Position numbers and translations under genes: made by a program. The notes under the pieces are model-generated. The model did no database searches, had not been told where the DNA came from, and saw nothing but the letters and a program-made list of their open reading frames with translations. This document shows, one piece after another, positions 55,030-64,000 of a DNA stretch of 64,000 bases (its first letter is position 1; each line of letters begins with the position of its first letter). Origin of the DNA: Hyaloperonospora brassicae (taxonomy: Eukaryota > Oomycota > Peronosporomycetes > Peronosporales > Peronosporaceae); NCBI GenBank assembly GCA_947650285.1, contig CANTFL010000353.1, positions 1 through 64,000 of the forward strand, in the 5' to 3' direction.

Positions 55030-56100
55030 TACTTATTTCGGAAAGTAAGGTCTCAGATTGGTCCTGCAATATCAATTGAACGAGCCACGCAGTATTTGGC
55101 ACCAACATAAGCAGTTGTGCTACAGTTCCTATAAGTTGGAGCTACGAAATCGAATTTAGGTGAGCTTGTGACGACTGTTTGGCGGTGCATCGAGCATTAA
55201 AAGCAGCAGTGGTTTTTTTCAACTAAGCCGTCATTAATATTGCATGACTATGTCTCATGAGTTATGTAATAGAGTTCATTTCTTAACAGATGACTGATAA
55301 GCTCATGCACCAATGCATAACAAGGGTGTGTGTTCCCAAAACTCACGTAGACCCTACGCGCATAGGAAGTAAAGATCTGAGCAAGAGTTGCTCTGTAACG
55401 GGACAATCGTCACACGTACCCACTAAGTAAGGGTTGCTTAGCGGGAAGGTATGATACAGTACATAAGTACATGAATAACACTTGGGTGTGGTACACTAAG
55501 TGTATTCACCCATGCATAGGTGACATATATGAGTTTTTTGTTGTTCAGATGGTCTATTTGCACAGTGTTAACTATGCGCCTTAACCTCTGCAGTTTGCTA
55601 AGCCAGAAGTGAGCGCCGGGAGACCCGGAGGCTAATCGTGGCTGGTCCCTATAAGAGAGACTCTCCGAGGAGCTCACCCATCTGCGATGGTGGCCCCCTT
55701 CAGCCGCTTACGCGGCCCCCGGACGTGGAGTGTGCGCTCGCCGCAGCGGCGACACGTGGCGGGGGTACGCCTCCAGTCCATAAAACACCCCTGCTTGGCC
55801 GCTTACGCGACCCGTCGGTCCCCTACGCCCACACCCGCGACTGCGAGTGCAGCGCGCCCGCGTCAGATCTTCGACCCCGTCGGCTCCCCTAGGGGAGGAT
55901 TCCCTCCGACGTGACTGCCCCGAAGGGAAAAGCCTGGCTTGAGCTGAACCGTGAAAATTTGGGAATGACACATATGAGTTGTATTCACCTTGAAGGGGAT
56001 GATGTCCAGTCGGTACATGGCGTCTTCGTGACGTCATCGAAGGACGTCATCAAAGGACGTCACCTTTATTGGGAGACGCGCATCTTAAGAGATGGCGTCT
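55030..56100. other. Intergenic region with a GC-rich block
   Basis: 55,030-55,560 is plain intergenic sequence. 55,600-55,930 is strikingly GC-rich with short open frames on both strands; CGCTTACGCG-type motifs recur (CCGCTTACGCGGC at about 55,709, CCGCTTACGCGAC at about 55,799). I see no gene. Near 56,020-56,060 GACGTCATC and GACGTCACC repeat at short spacing. This may be the edge of another degraded repeat. Confidence 0.4.
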
Positions 56101-56545
56101 AATAACTTGTATGTTTTAGCCAATCATGTTTTAGGTTTTTATTAAAATAGTTTCTATCTTAATATAAGTCAATCTTGAATTTCTTATCTATCAGTAACTG
56201 CGCGTGGAAGGCTATTCATAGCTTCCACGGCGCAGCTAGGTGTCTAGTTAAAAGCTCGTTGCGCGGTTCGCTTAGGCGACCGGCAACTGTCCAATGCAGC
56301 GCCTTTTGCGCCGACCAACCTCACCGCAGCACGCGAGTATGACGGGTAAAACGCTTCCTCACTGTGCAAAGGTGTGTGGTCGTAGTGCGTGGCGGCTTAG
56401 TATAAGCACCCTTCTACACTTGGTGGTACTAGTAGTCCTTCCCACAGTCCGTCTCTCTGAGCGAGCGTGAGTGAAGAAGAGCCTCAATATTGATTGAGAT
56501 CAATTCCCGCTTCCCTCGAAACACCATCGAGAGGTGGTGGAGCAT

Positions 56546-57910
56546 ATGGCGCAGGGAATTGGTGAGCAATACCTGGCCGATCTCTTAGGCCGTCCTCCTG
56601 AACAACATGCTGTTCAGTTGGATCAGTTTGAGGCGTTTGTGCTCGAACAGCGTAAAAACGCGTCCGAGGCGCATGAATATACTGCAGTTGAGTGTATGTA
56701 TTAGACTCAGGACGAGCTGCTGCGGGAGCAGGATCGTAATGAGGCGCTCAACAGAACTGTTAAGACGCTCTCTTTCCGGTCTTATCAACCGAGGCCCATT
56801 CGGATGGACCATCCTAAGTTTGATGGGACTGCTCCACACACTATAGTCCACTGGATCTTTGTCGTGGAGAAATGCGGTGGCGCAGCCTATTGAGGAAGAC
56901 ACAAGAATGGTGTCGTGCGCCATGTCTAACTTACGAGGCAAAGCGCCAGATTGTGCATACTCTACGCTTGTGGCGAGCGCAAAGGTGATCCCTCCATGGG
57001 TGACCTTCAAAACAAAGATTCGCGCCATGTATCAGCCGCCTAACAATGAAGTTTTACTCCAGGCGCGCTTCTTTAATGCACGACAGGCGAAACTCTTTCT
57101 GCAAGAATATGCGCAGGATATGCGTTCGCTGTCGGCGTACGTTACCTCGGGTACGATACCGAAATATATGAAGGTGCCTACGTTCATGAACGGACTACGG
57201 CATGGCCCATCGCGCCAAGCCTTTTTTGTAACGGGGTAGCCCGTTACACGAAATTGTCATTAAAACAATTTGACGATAACGAGTTTACCTTGAATATTCT
57301 TTTAACAATATTTCAAAGGATGATGATATTGTTGGGATGACCGAAGGGTCTACTCGTTGGTTGATATCGTGATGATATCAACCCATCGCTACTAGACACG
57401 CGCAATGGGTGGTGAGTAGACGTCATCATACGTTTCGTTAGATGAATATGATTAAGTCAGGACGAACAGAGACACAAGAGTGATAGGACTTAATGTATAT
57501 TAAATGACAGTTTTACTTTTACCGCGACTAGAGCCTTTGCCTTAGTCGTTACCTTCCTCTGTGTAAGTGTTTACACCTAGCTAAGCACTGACCTTCGCTG
57601 TTGTCAGTGAAAGGTAAACTCCGTACTGGTAGTCCAGTACGTAGTCGTCGGTGCCATGTTACACTTTTAAAAAGGTACCAAGGACTATGGAAGAGGCAAT
57701 CTTAATTGCCATATTGAGGATCAATCTTACAGCAGTACCACGGCGACAGCTTATTACAATTCGTCGGCCCAAAAGTCAGATGCCACTCCAATGAAATTGG
57801 GCAACGCAGATGTAGTCTGCTACAAGTGCGGCAAGCGAGGCCATATGATGGCTCTCTGCTTTGCCAAACTTGCTGCTGGTAATCAAACCTTCATAAAAAG
57901 ACTCCTCACC
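56546..57910 (+). pseudogene. gag: Gag of Ty3 element 3, interrupted by a solo LTR
   Basis: Starts at ATG 56546 (MAQGIGEQYLADLLGRPPEQ), with a stop near 56702 and a frame change near 56,850. The core reads DGTAPHTIVHW, LRGKAPDCAYST, LLQARFFNARQAKLFLQEYA and TFMNGLRHGPSRQAFF, up to 57226. The solo LTR 57227-57663 intervenes. Gag resumes with TMEEAILIAIL, EDQSYSSTTATAYYN and the zinc knuckle CYKCGKRGHMMALC near 57,820-57,860. Confidence 0.8.
57227..57663. repeat. Solo LTR inside gag of element 3
   Basis: 437 bp from TGTAACGGGG to GTTACA, about 95 percent like the LTR at 62881-63315 by eye. It is flanked by CTTTT-type sequence on both sides (57221-57225 and 57664-57668), a likely target duplication. 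Coding sequence of gag lies on both sides, so this is a recombined solo LTR of the family of element 4. Orientation follows the 62881 copy. Confidence 0.85.
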
Positions 57911-58139
57911 CGAAGGGTCGTGCGACGAACTAGCGTGCACGACCAACGAGGTCAGCACCTGGCACTGAAAAGTCAAAAATTTCGGGATCACAGTAGGGGA
58001 GGGATGCCCCACTTTCACGAGCTCTGAAGTTACCCTATGTTTATAGTTATCGAACAAATGGGTAGCATAGTCCCTGAGCTTTCGAAAGTTCGGACCTCAA
58101 CCCTGCTGGTTTATAGCGCTCGAGTACGAATCTATAATT

Positions 58140-61100
58140 AGATGATGGCCCTTCTCGTTAACTCGGGTGCATCGCAGAATTTTGTGAAACTCGCGGCTCT
58201 TGAAAACAGTCCAGCAAGTTTTGAGTCGGTTTGCCAAAATGGCAAGCAAGAATAGGCGACCATTTGTTTAGAGAATGGAGCGCTCGTAAAATCAGAGGAA
58301 GTTTAAGTTGAACTGGACTTCAGCTTTAGTTACTTCTCCAGTAAAGAGAAATTTACAGTCCCAGGAATGGAGAGTTCATATGATCTCATCCTAGACATGC
58401 CTTGCCTGGCTAAATACCAACTATGGATAGACTGGTGTACACACACAGTCGCTAACTATACGCAGAACACCGGAAAGGAAGTGCTTTTACGAGAGGCCTA
58501 TGTGACTGAAGCTGTGTCATACACAGTCGAGGCTGAATTGATGGTATGTCAAACGGCACCGAGTTCTACTAAGCTCGAAGCGAATCGAGTAGTGAATGGG
58601 ACGATGGCAAGAAGTCATGCGTCTAATGACCCGTCACAGAGCCTTGAGTCTGGTGCGGTTGAAAAGGGTGCGTGAGGTTCAACAGCAACAGCACCCAGTT
58701 CCAGGTCAAAATTCGTGGTGACTCGAAGAACGACCGTCCGACGTACTAAGACGATAAAGAGCACGTCTAAACAAGTGAGCCTTGGATCAGTCTCAGTTAA
58801 AGAGGACGGACCTGCGAGCGCGTTGTTCAAGTTCGTCATACACAAGATACCGGAGACATCCTCAGCTAAGGTGCTCCAGCATGTCGTGGCATCTACCGAG
58901 GAGATAGCTAATCTCTCGAAGACAAAGTGGGATCTGCTCCTGTCCTATCTAAAGAATGGAAGGATTCACGAGATATTCGCGCTAGTCCAGGAAGATAATT
59001 TAGTAAATGTTTTTTCGTCCACAATAGACGAGAGTGTCTTGGAGACCTACAAGAAGAAACGACTCGCTGCTAAAGGCTTGAAATCTTTGAAGGACAGCCC
59101 GTTTTATATGTTCTGATGGAAACACCGTGATATGCTCCCAGCAGATTTGCCGAGCCGCCTACCTGCCGATAGGGGCATCACGCACGAAATTGACCTGGAA
59201 CATGGCACCAAGTATAGTGTGAACAGGCAATGGCCGTTGCCGAAGGAACAAATCTATTATATCTATTAGTTCTTCGACAAGCGGACCAAGGCGGGACGTG
59301 TAGGTAAGAGCAAGTCGCCTCACTGCAGCCCCACCTTCTTCGTGCGTAAATTAAAAGGTGGATGGCGCGTGGTTCATGCTTATAACAAGCTGAACACGGC
59401 GACCATTCCGGCGAGAAAGCCAATCCCGCGGAAGGATGTCCTGATGAACTTAATGTGTAAGCAAATTATCTTTTCCGCGTTGGATTTGAAGGATAGTTAC
59501 TATCAAGTTCTCCTGCGAGACACTGATGTAGCCAAAACGGCAGTAAGCACCCCAAGCGGTATGCTGTGGGAGTGGCTTGTGATGCCACAAGGGTTAAAAA
59601 ATGATCCGGCCACATTCAACCGAGTGGTAACTCACGTGATGAGTCACCACCGTGCCTACGCTACACATTATTTTGAAGATATTTTTGTGCATAGTAAAGC
59701 GGAGGACTGGCTAAGCGAAATAGAGTCGCACAAGCTTAATTTGGACGCTATGTTGTAGAATCTGGGTGACGCCCAATTGTACGTTAACTTGCAAAAGTAC
59801 GTCATAGGGGTCCTTGAGATACCTGTACTGGACTACATAGTGGGTGCATATGGTGTACGACCATACCCAGAAAAGGTAAAAGACGTCAAGGAATGGCCAT
59901 CCCCTCGACACGTGATGGACAGGCTTCAGTTCCATGGACTCGCTAATTACTTGCATATATACAGCAAGAATTAGCTGAAAAGACCAAGCTAGTGTCTGAA
60001 CCTTTGCAAAAGGATACAACATGGGCTTGCTTGAAAGAGCAAGTGGATGCGTTCACGTCAGTGAAGCAATCTCTTGTGGAGGCACTGGTCTTGGCATTTC
60101 CAGACGCGAATAAGCCCTTTAGTGTCGTCTACGATGCAAGCAATTATGCAATCGGCAGCGCGCTAATGCAAAAAGACGACAACGGCGTTGACCGTTTCAT
60201 CTCGTATCAGTCTCGGCTTTAAAAGCCGCAAAGCAGAATTACCCGGTGCATGAAAAGGAGCTCCTTTAAATTAAGTATTCCCTTGTCAAGTTTCGAGTGC
60301 ACCTGTTGGGCACCGAACAATTTGTGATTTATACGGGCCACGCATCACTACGGACCGCAATGAAATCACCGCATATCTAAAGAAGGATCGAGAGCTGGCT
60401 TACATTATTATCTATATTTAATTTTAAAGTTGAATATGATCTGGGTAAGTCGAATGTCTTGGCTTAAGCGTTATCGCGCAGAACGTACTTTAAGGCAAGA
60501 AACCAGGAAAGTGTACCTCGTGCTAAGGCAAAAGTTAAGTCGTCAACACTAGCAGCCATTTGGGCCTGCCATGTGACGATCTCATTGCCCTCCGATATAG
60601 ATGAGTGATTTATGCAGGACGAACATTATCGCCTTCTGTTAGATCCATTTAGTGGACGAAAGGCTACCCTCCCGTAACACACAAAAAACGAAGCTAAGTC
60701 GCTTTAGCGACAGTGATGGCCTTTTATGTCATCAGCTGTCACCTTGTGATATTCTGAGAATCTGTGTTCCTCATGACACGGATCTAAAGCTGATGATCCT
60801 TCACAAATGCCATGATGCGCCGATAAGTGGGCACTTGGTTCGTAAAAAGACATTCTTACGAGTTTCAGAAGAATCTTGACCCCACCTATACCGGTGAGTG
60901 ACCAACTATATTTGCTCTTGCAAGAAGAGTCAGCGCATCAAGCCTGCACCGTCTCACAGTGCGCCATTGATTCCATGACCGATACCAACCTATTGCGGGA
61001 AAGAGGTCAGTCTGGACTTCATATTTGGAATGACGCCTGAACATAAAGGGAGGACGGAGATCGTTTTCTTTGTCTACAGACTGAGCAAATTGGTGCATTT

Positions 61101-62336
61101 AGCACTATGTAGCACCAAGATCTCAGGAGCAGAGGCTGCCATCTTGTTCCTGGATCACGTGTATAAACAACACGGGATGCCTGAGTCCATAGTGTCGGAC
61201 CAAGACAGCCGTTTACGTCGAGTCGTAGGCGCCATGTGTTCGAGATGCTGGGTAGCAAACTTTACTTGTCGACAGCGGACCATCCTCAGACCGATAGCCA
61301 AGCAAAGTGCGCCAAACGAGTCATAGCGGATGTATTGTGTATTGTGTATGGTAGCGACTATAAAAGAATGAAGCAAGAATATGCCCTTCATGGAGTTCGC
61401 CATAAATTATAGTACTCACGCCAGTACGGGTGAAACACTATTTTTCGTAAACGGACTGCGCCATCCTCGGACGCCAGTCTCCTTTGTGCGCAGACCGAGT
61501 ATTAGCGGGGGAGGGCCCGTCCCTTTGCTAGGTGCAAATGAAAAATAGGGCCAAAGTTTCCCTAGTGACCCTGCTGATATAGCAGTGGTCACGACACCTA
61601 TAAGGGTCAATAGGGTTTCAAGGCATGAAGTGTTCGTACCCCTTGATGATAACGTTATACCGCTAAATACAGCGAAGACCCATGATCGACCTCTTGGAGA
61701 AGTCATCGGCGAGCTGTATTCTACATGCGTGAGCGAATCTCAGCGCTTTGTGAATGAACATTCAGCTATCACATATACGGTCCGTGACGCGACGGCAAGC
61801 GCACAGCACAAGCGGAAACAATATGCTGATCAACAGGGTCGTAAAAATAGTGAACACTTTAGTGTTGGGGATAAAGGGCTTATTAGAACTGATAACCTTC
61901 CTAAAAGTGCAATTTATGTACTACCCTAGTGGTACTTCTAAGCTATCTCCCCGTTCATTGGGCCATTTACTGTGGTCAAGGAGGTTAGTGACCTAAATTA
62001 TAGGCTCACACTCCAGCTATACGTGAAGACGGAACCCGTATTTTACGTGGGTCGTCTGAAAAGGTAAATTGATCCAGAAGGGATCAAACACCCGCTTCGG
62101 TCCAACATCACCGATGGCGACGTCGACTGTGGTTCGATCATCGTTGCCGGGGAGGAGACGGAGACGGCAAATATCTTCCCGTCGATGAGTGACCCCTACT
62201 TTGCAATGGACTTGAAAAGCGATGCGAATTCCACGTTTAAAGCGGGTCTCTCATCACCATCCCCTCCAACAAGTCCAATCGAAGCTTCAGGCGGTCATTC
62301 CCCTGACTTTCCTTTGCACGCACATCGTGTAACTTA
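58140..62336 (+). pseudogene. pol: Pol of Ty3 element 3, dead
   Basis: Protease: MALLVNSGASQNFVKLAAL near 58,145, with Asn in place of the catalytic Asp; then YDLILDMPCLAKYQLWIDW near 58,380. RT: TKYSVNRQWPLPKEQ near 59,210, stops, WRVVHAYNKLNTATIPARK near 59,365, FSALDLKDSYYQVLL near 59,470, and YFEDIFVHSK near 59,670, where the first Asp of YFDD is Glu. RNase H: YDASNYAIGSALMQ near 60,130 and FVIYTGHASLRTA near 60,320, with Asp to Gly. Integrase: CHDAPISGHLVRKK near 60,815, LVHLALCSTKISGAE near 61,090 and SDQDSRL near 61,195, after which the frame is lost. A tail (DPYFAMDLKSDANSTFK) ends near 62,336. 57,911-58,139 is linker. Confidence 0.85.
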
Positions 62337-62340
62337 GAAG

Positions 62341-62763
62341 TCAGTCGCTAGACTTGACTCTCGAGTTCGTAAACCCGACGTTCCAAAGCAGCATTCTGCG
62401 TATGCGTCTGGAAGACGATACGATACGCAGCCGCGGGTTGGCGTAATTGCTGCTCCTATCGGGCGCCACCAGTGCTGGTACATGCGGGTGAAAACACACG
62501 CCTCCATGTTGAGAAGATGCCAACCCACTGCTTTGGGAAGCAAAAGCTTTAGATCCTTGTCCAGCGCAAAGGATACCCGAAGCGCTTCGACTATTGGAAT
62601 TCTGTTGTCCCTTTACGTGTCGGCGTACCTGGGCTGAAGTCTGCATATATGCAGAAGCACCAGTTGCAAGATTCGTGCCAAGTCTTGATGGAATAGCAGG
62701 AGAAGCGTAGCGAGAAACGATAGGCGATAATCTACCGCCCAGCATGTATTTCGCTCGCTTCAT
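62341..62763 (-). pseudogene. Antisense ORF relic of Ty3 element 3
   Basis: Minus-strand frame of 140 codons between pol and the 3' end: MKRAKYMLGGRLSPIVSR, then Ser/Ala-rich sequence with AQVRRHVKGQQNSNSRSAS. A neighbouring minus frame over 62,345-62,455 reads EQQLRQPAAAYRIVFQTH and NAALERRVYELESQ, a good heptad coiled coil, so one indel probably splits the original protein. It has the same position and strand as the antisense genes of the other elements. Confidence 0.5.
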
Positions 62764-62880
62764 TGAGATGTTAGTTCGCTGCGATCGCTGTTTAGCTGCA
62801 TCTGCATGCGTCTTAACAAGACGCAGGAAATCTGCTTAGTTTTATTCGGCCGCTTCGTCGAAAGTTAGCACGACTGGAAT

Positions 62881-63315
62881 TGTAACGGGGTAGCCCGTTA
62901 CATGAAATTGTCATTAAAACAATTTGACGATAACGAGTTTGCCCTGAATATTCTTTTAACAATATTTCAAAGGATGATGATATTTTTGGGATGACCGAAG
63001 GGTCTACTCATTGGTTGATATCGTGATGATATCAACCCATCGCTGCTAGACGCGCGCAATGGGTGGTGAGTAGACGTCATCATACGTTTCGTTAGATGAA
63101 TATGATTAAGTCAGGACAACAGAGTTTCAAGGAGTTATAGGACCTAATTATATTAATACAATTTTAATTTTACCAAGAGACTAGTCTGACTACTTAGTCT
63201 CCTTTCCTTCCTCTGTAGTCTTTGAACACCTAGCAGGGCACTGTCGACCACTGTTGTCGGTGGAAGTATACTCCGTACTGGTCAACCAGTACGTAGTCAA
63301 CAGTGCCCCGTTACA
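62881..63315 (+). repeat. 5' LTR of Ty3 element 4
   Basis: 435 bp, TGTAACGGGG to CCCCGTTACA (10-bp inverted ends). It is followed by a primer-binding-site-like sequence (TAGTAGCACTTTGTAGTCC) and a gag start, and the two flanks do not match each other. It is therefore read as the 5' LTR of an element continuing beyond the window, not as a solo copy. Confidence 0.75.
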
Positions 63316-64000
63316 CCTAGTAGCACTTTGTAGTCCGTCGAAGGACCACAACCCCATCGCCCAACATTAACATTTTGGACGATGTAGACGGCGACAGCTT
63401 TCACGGAGCCCGTGAAAGCTACTTCCATTTGAGCGACATCGAATGGAGTGCGATCGAACGAATGAGTTCGACCGTTGGCGAGGAAGCCATCTGGGCTATG
63501 CTATCATCAAGGGATAGAGACCAGCAACATGTCGTCATTAGCAAGTTTCTTGCACCGAGAACCTGGTGAGTCGCCAGCGCAGGTGACCTTGTTACAACAA
63601 CAAGATCACTAGCGGACCGAAGCACTGAGACAACAACAGTCTCAGTCTGCAGAGCCGACGCGTGAGCGTCGACGGGAGTCTTAAAAACTAGAGGTTTCCA
63701 AGTATCGGGGAGACGAGGAAGACTCCCTGTTGAGGTAGTTCGTCGAGCTGGACGATGCCATCGATGCTCGTCGCATCGATGATGAGCGAATGCAAGTCTC
63801 ATTATCTCAGTCTAACCTGGCAGGAGAAGCCAGAGTTCGGGCCCTGAACCTCAAGGTGCACGACCCAAGTGTGTTTGGGTCGTTGAAGATCTTCAAGACC
63901 CTTCTCAGTGAGACGTTCGAGCCGCCCAGAGCAGAGTTCGGGACTCTTTCGGAGCTCCTGAAAATCAAGCAGGGTAAGCGTAAATTTCACGCTTACGCTC
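63316..64000 (+). pseudogene. gag: Gag of Ty3 element 4, partial at window end
   Basis: Related to gag of elements 2 and 3. 63375-63569 reads FHLSDIEWSAIERMSSTVGE and EEAIWAMLSSRDRDQQHVVI; after frame changes it continues as LEVSKYRGDEEDSLLR, stop, FVELDDAIDARRIDDERMQV, then SQSNLAGEARVRALNLKV, VFGSLKIFKTLLSETFEPP and LSELLKIKQGKRKFHAYA, running off the end. The stop after EEDSLLR is a TAG where Trp is expected. Frame changes and stops show this copy is dead. Confidence 0.75.

Larger units (their letters stand above)
56108..62880 (+). mobile_element. Ty3/gypsy element 3, decayed, 3' end cut by element 4
   Basis: Same lineage as element 2 by protein motifs. The 5' LTR appears to end at 56418 (CTACA), followed by a primer binding site like that of element 2 (TGGTGGTACTAGTAGTCC at 56421). 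Its start is uncertain: a TGTATG at 56108 would give a 311-bp LTR. Gag, pol and an antisense relic follow in order. No matching 3' LTR remains; the sequence meets the LTR of element 4 at 62881. Confidence 0.75.

Noticed and set aside
57227..63315. A single complete element bounded by the LTRs at 57227 and 62881
   Set aside because: Gag reading continues across the first LTR from 56546, so the first LTR is inserted inside gag, and the second is followed by a primer site and a new gag.
1..64000. tRNA, rRNA or CRISPR features
   Set aside because: No tRNA-like arm sets, rRNA signatures or regularly spaced repeat-spacer arrays were found; the only short regular arrays are the 24-bp and 102-bp tandem repeats.

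Overview
The window looks like a repeat-rich chromosome segment from a plant-pathogenic oomycete (Peronosporaceae type: Phytophthora or a downy mildew). The evidence is: Ty3/gypsy chromodomain retrotransposons, Mutator-like (MULE) DNA transposons, short host introns (about 50-140 bp), an oomycete-type Inr core promoter, and a secreted WY-like effector candidate. No tRNA, rRNA or CRISPR array was found. Calls come from reading translations by eye; no database search was run.

Layout. (1) 1 to about 26,300: an old, decayed Ty3/gypsy element lies on the minus strand. An apparently intact 14.6-kb relative (6315-20912, plus strand) is inserted in its pol gene. The young element has two 1796-bp LTRs with no difference seen, a 4-bp GTGG target duplication, gag, a pol that seems to be reached by -1 frameshifting, two RNase H domains, an integrase with a chromodomain, and a 984-codon antisense ORF that begins inside the 3' LTR. 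(2) About 26,300-31,480: decayed coding debris, then an AT-rich stretch without genes. (3) 31,481-45,307: two neighbouring MULE copies in opposite orientation. Copy A carries a broken transposase. Copy B carries a broken Myb-like gene, and a second Ty3 element (36124-43832, 533-bp LTRs) is inserted in that Myb gene. (4) 45,308 to about 55,000: a host gene island holding a multi-exon gene of unknown function, a secreted effector candidate, an acyl-CoA desaturase split by one intron, another uncharacterised spliced gene, and a BolA-like iron-sulfur gene. (5) About 56,100-64,000: a third decayed Ty3 element with a solo LTR in its gag, cut off by the 5' LTR and gag of a fourth element that leaves the window.

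The most striking pattern is shared by the Ty3 elements. The young element, its old relative, and the two elements of a separate lineage all place a long reading frame on the opposite strand between pol and the 3' LTR. In the young, old and third elements this frame has coiled-coil-like sequence. In the young element the original RNase H has lost two catalytic aspartates, while a second RNase H-like domain keeps a complete set. Many nonsense codons in the dead copies sit where Trp or Gln is expected, pointing to G:C to A:T change.
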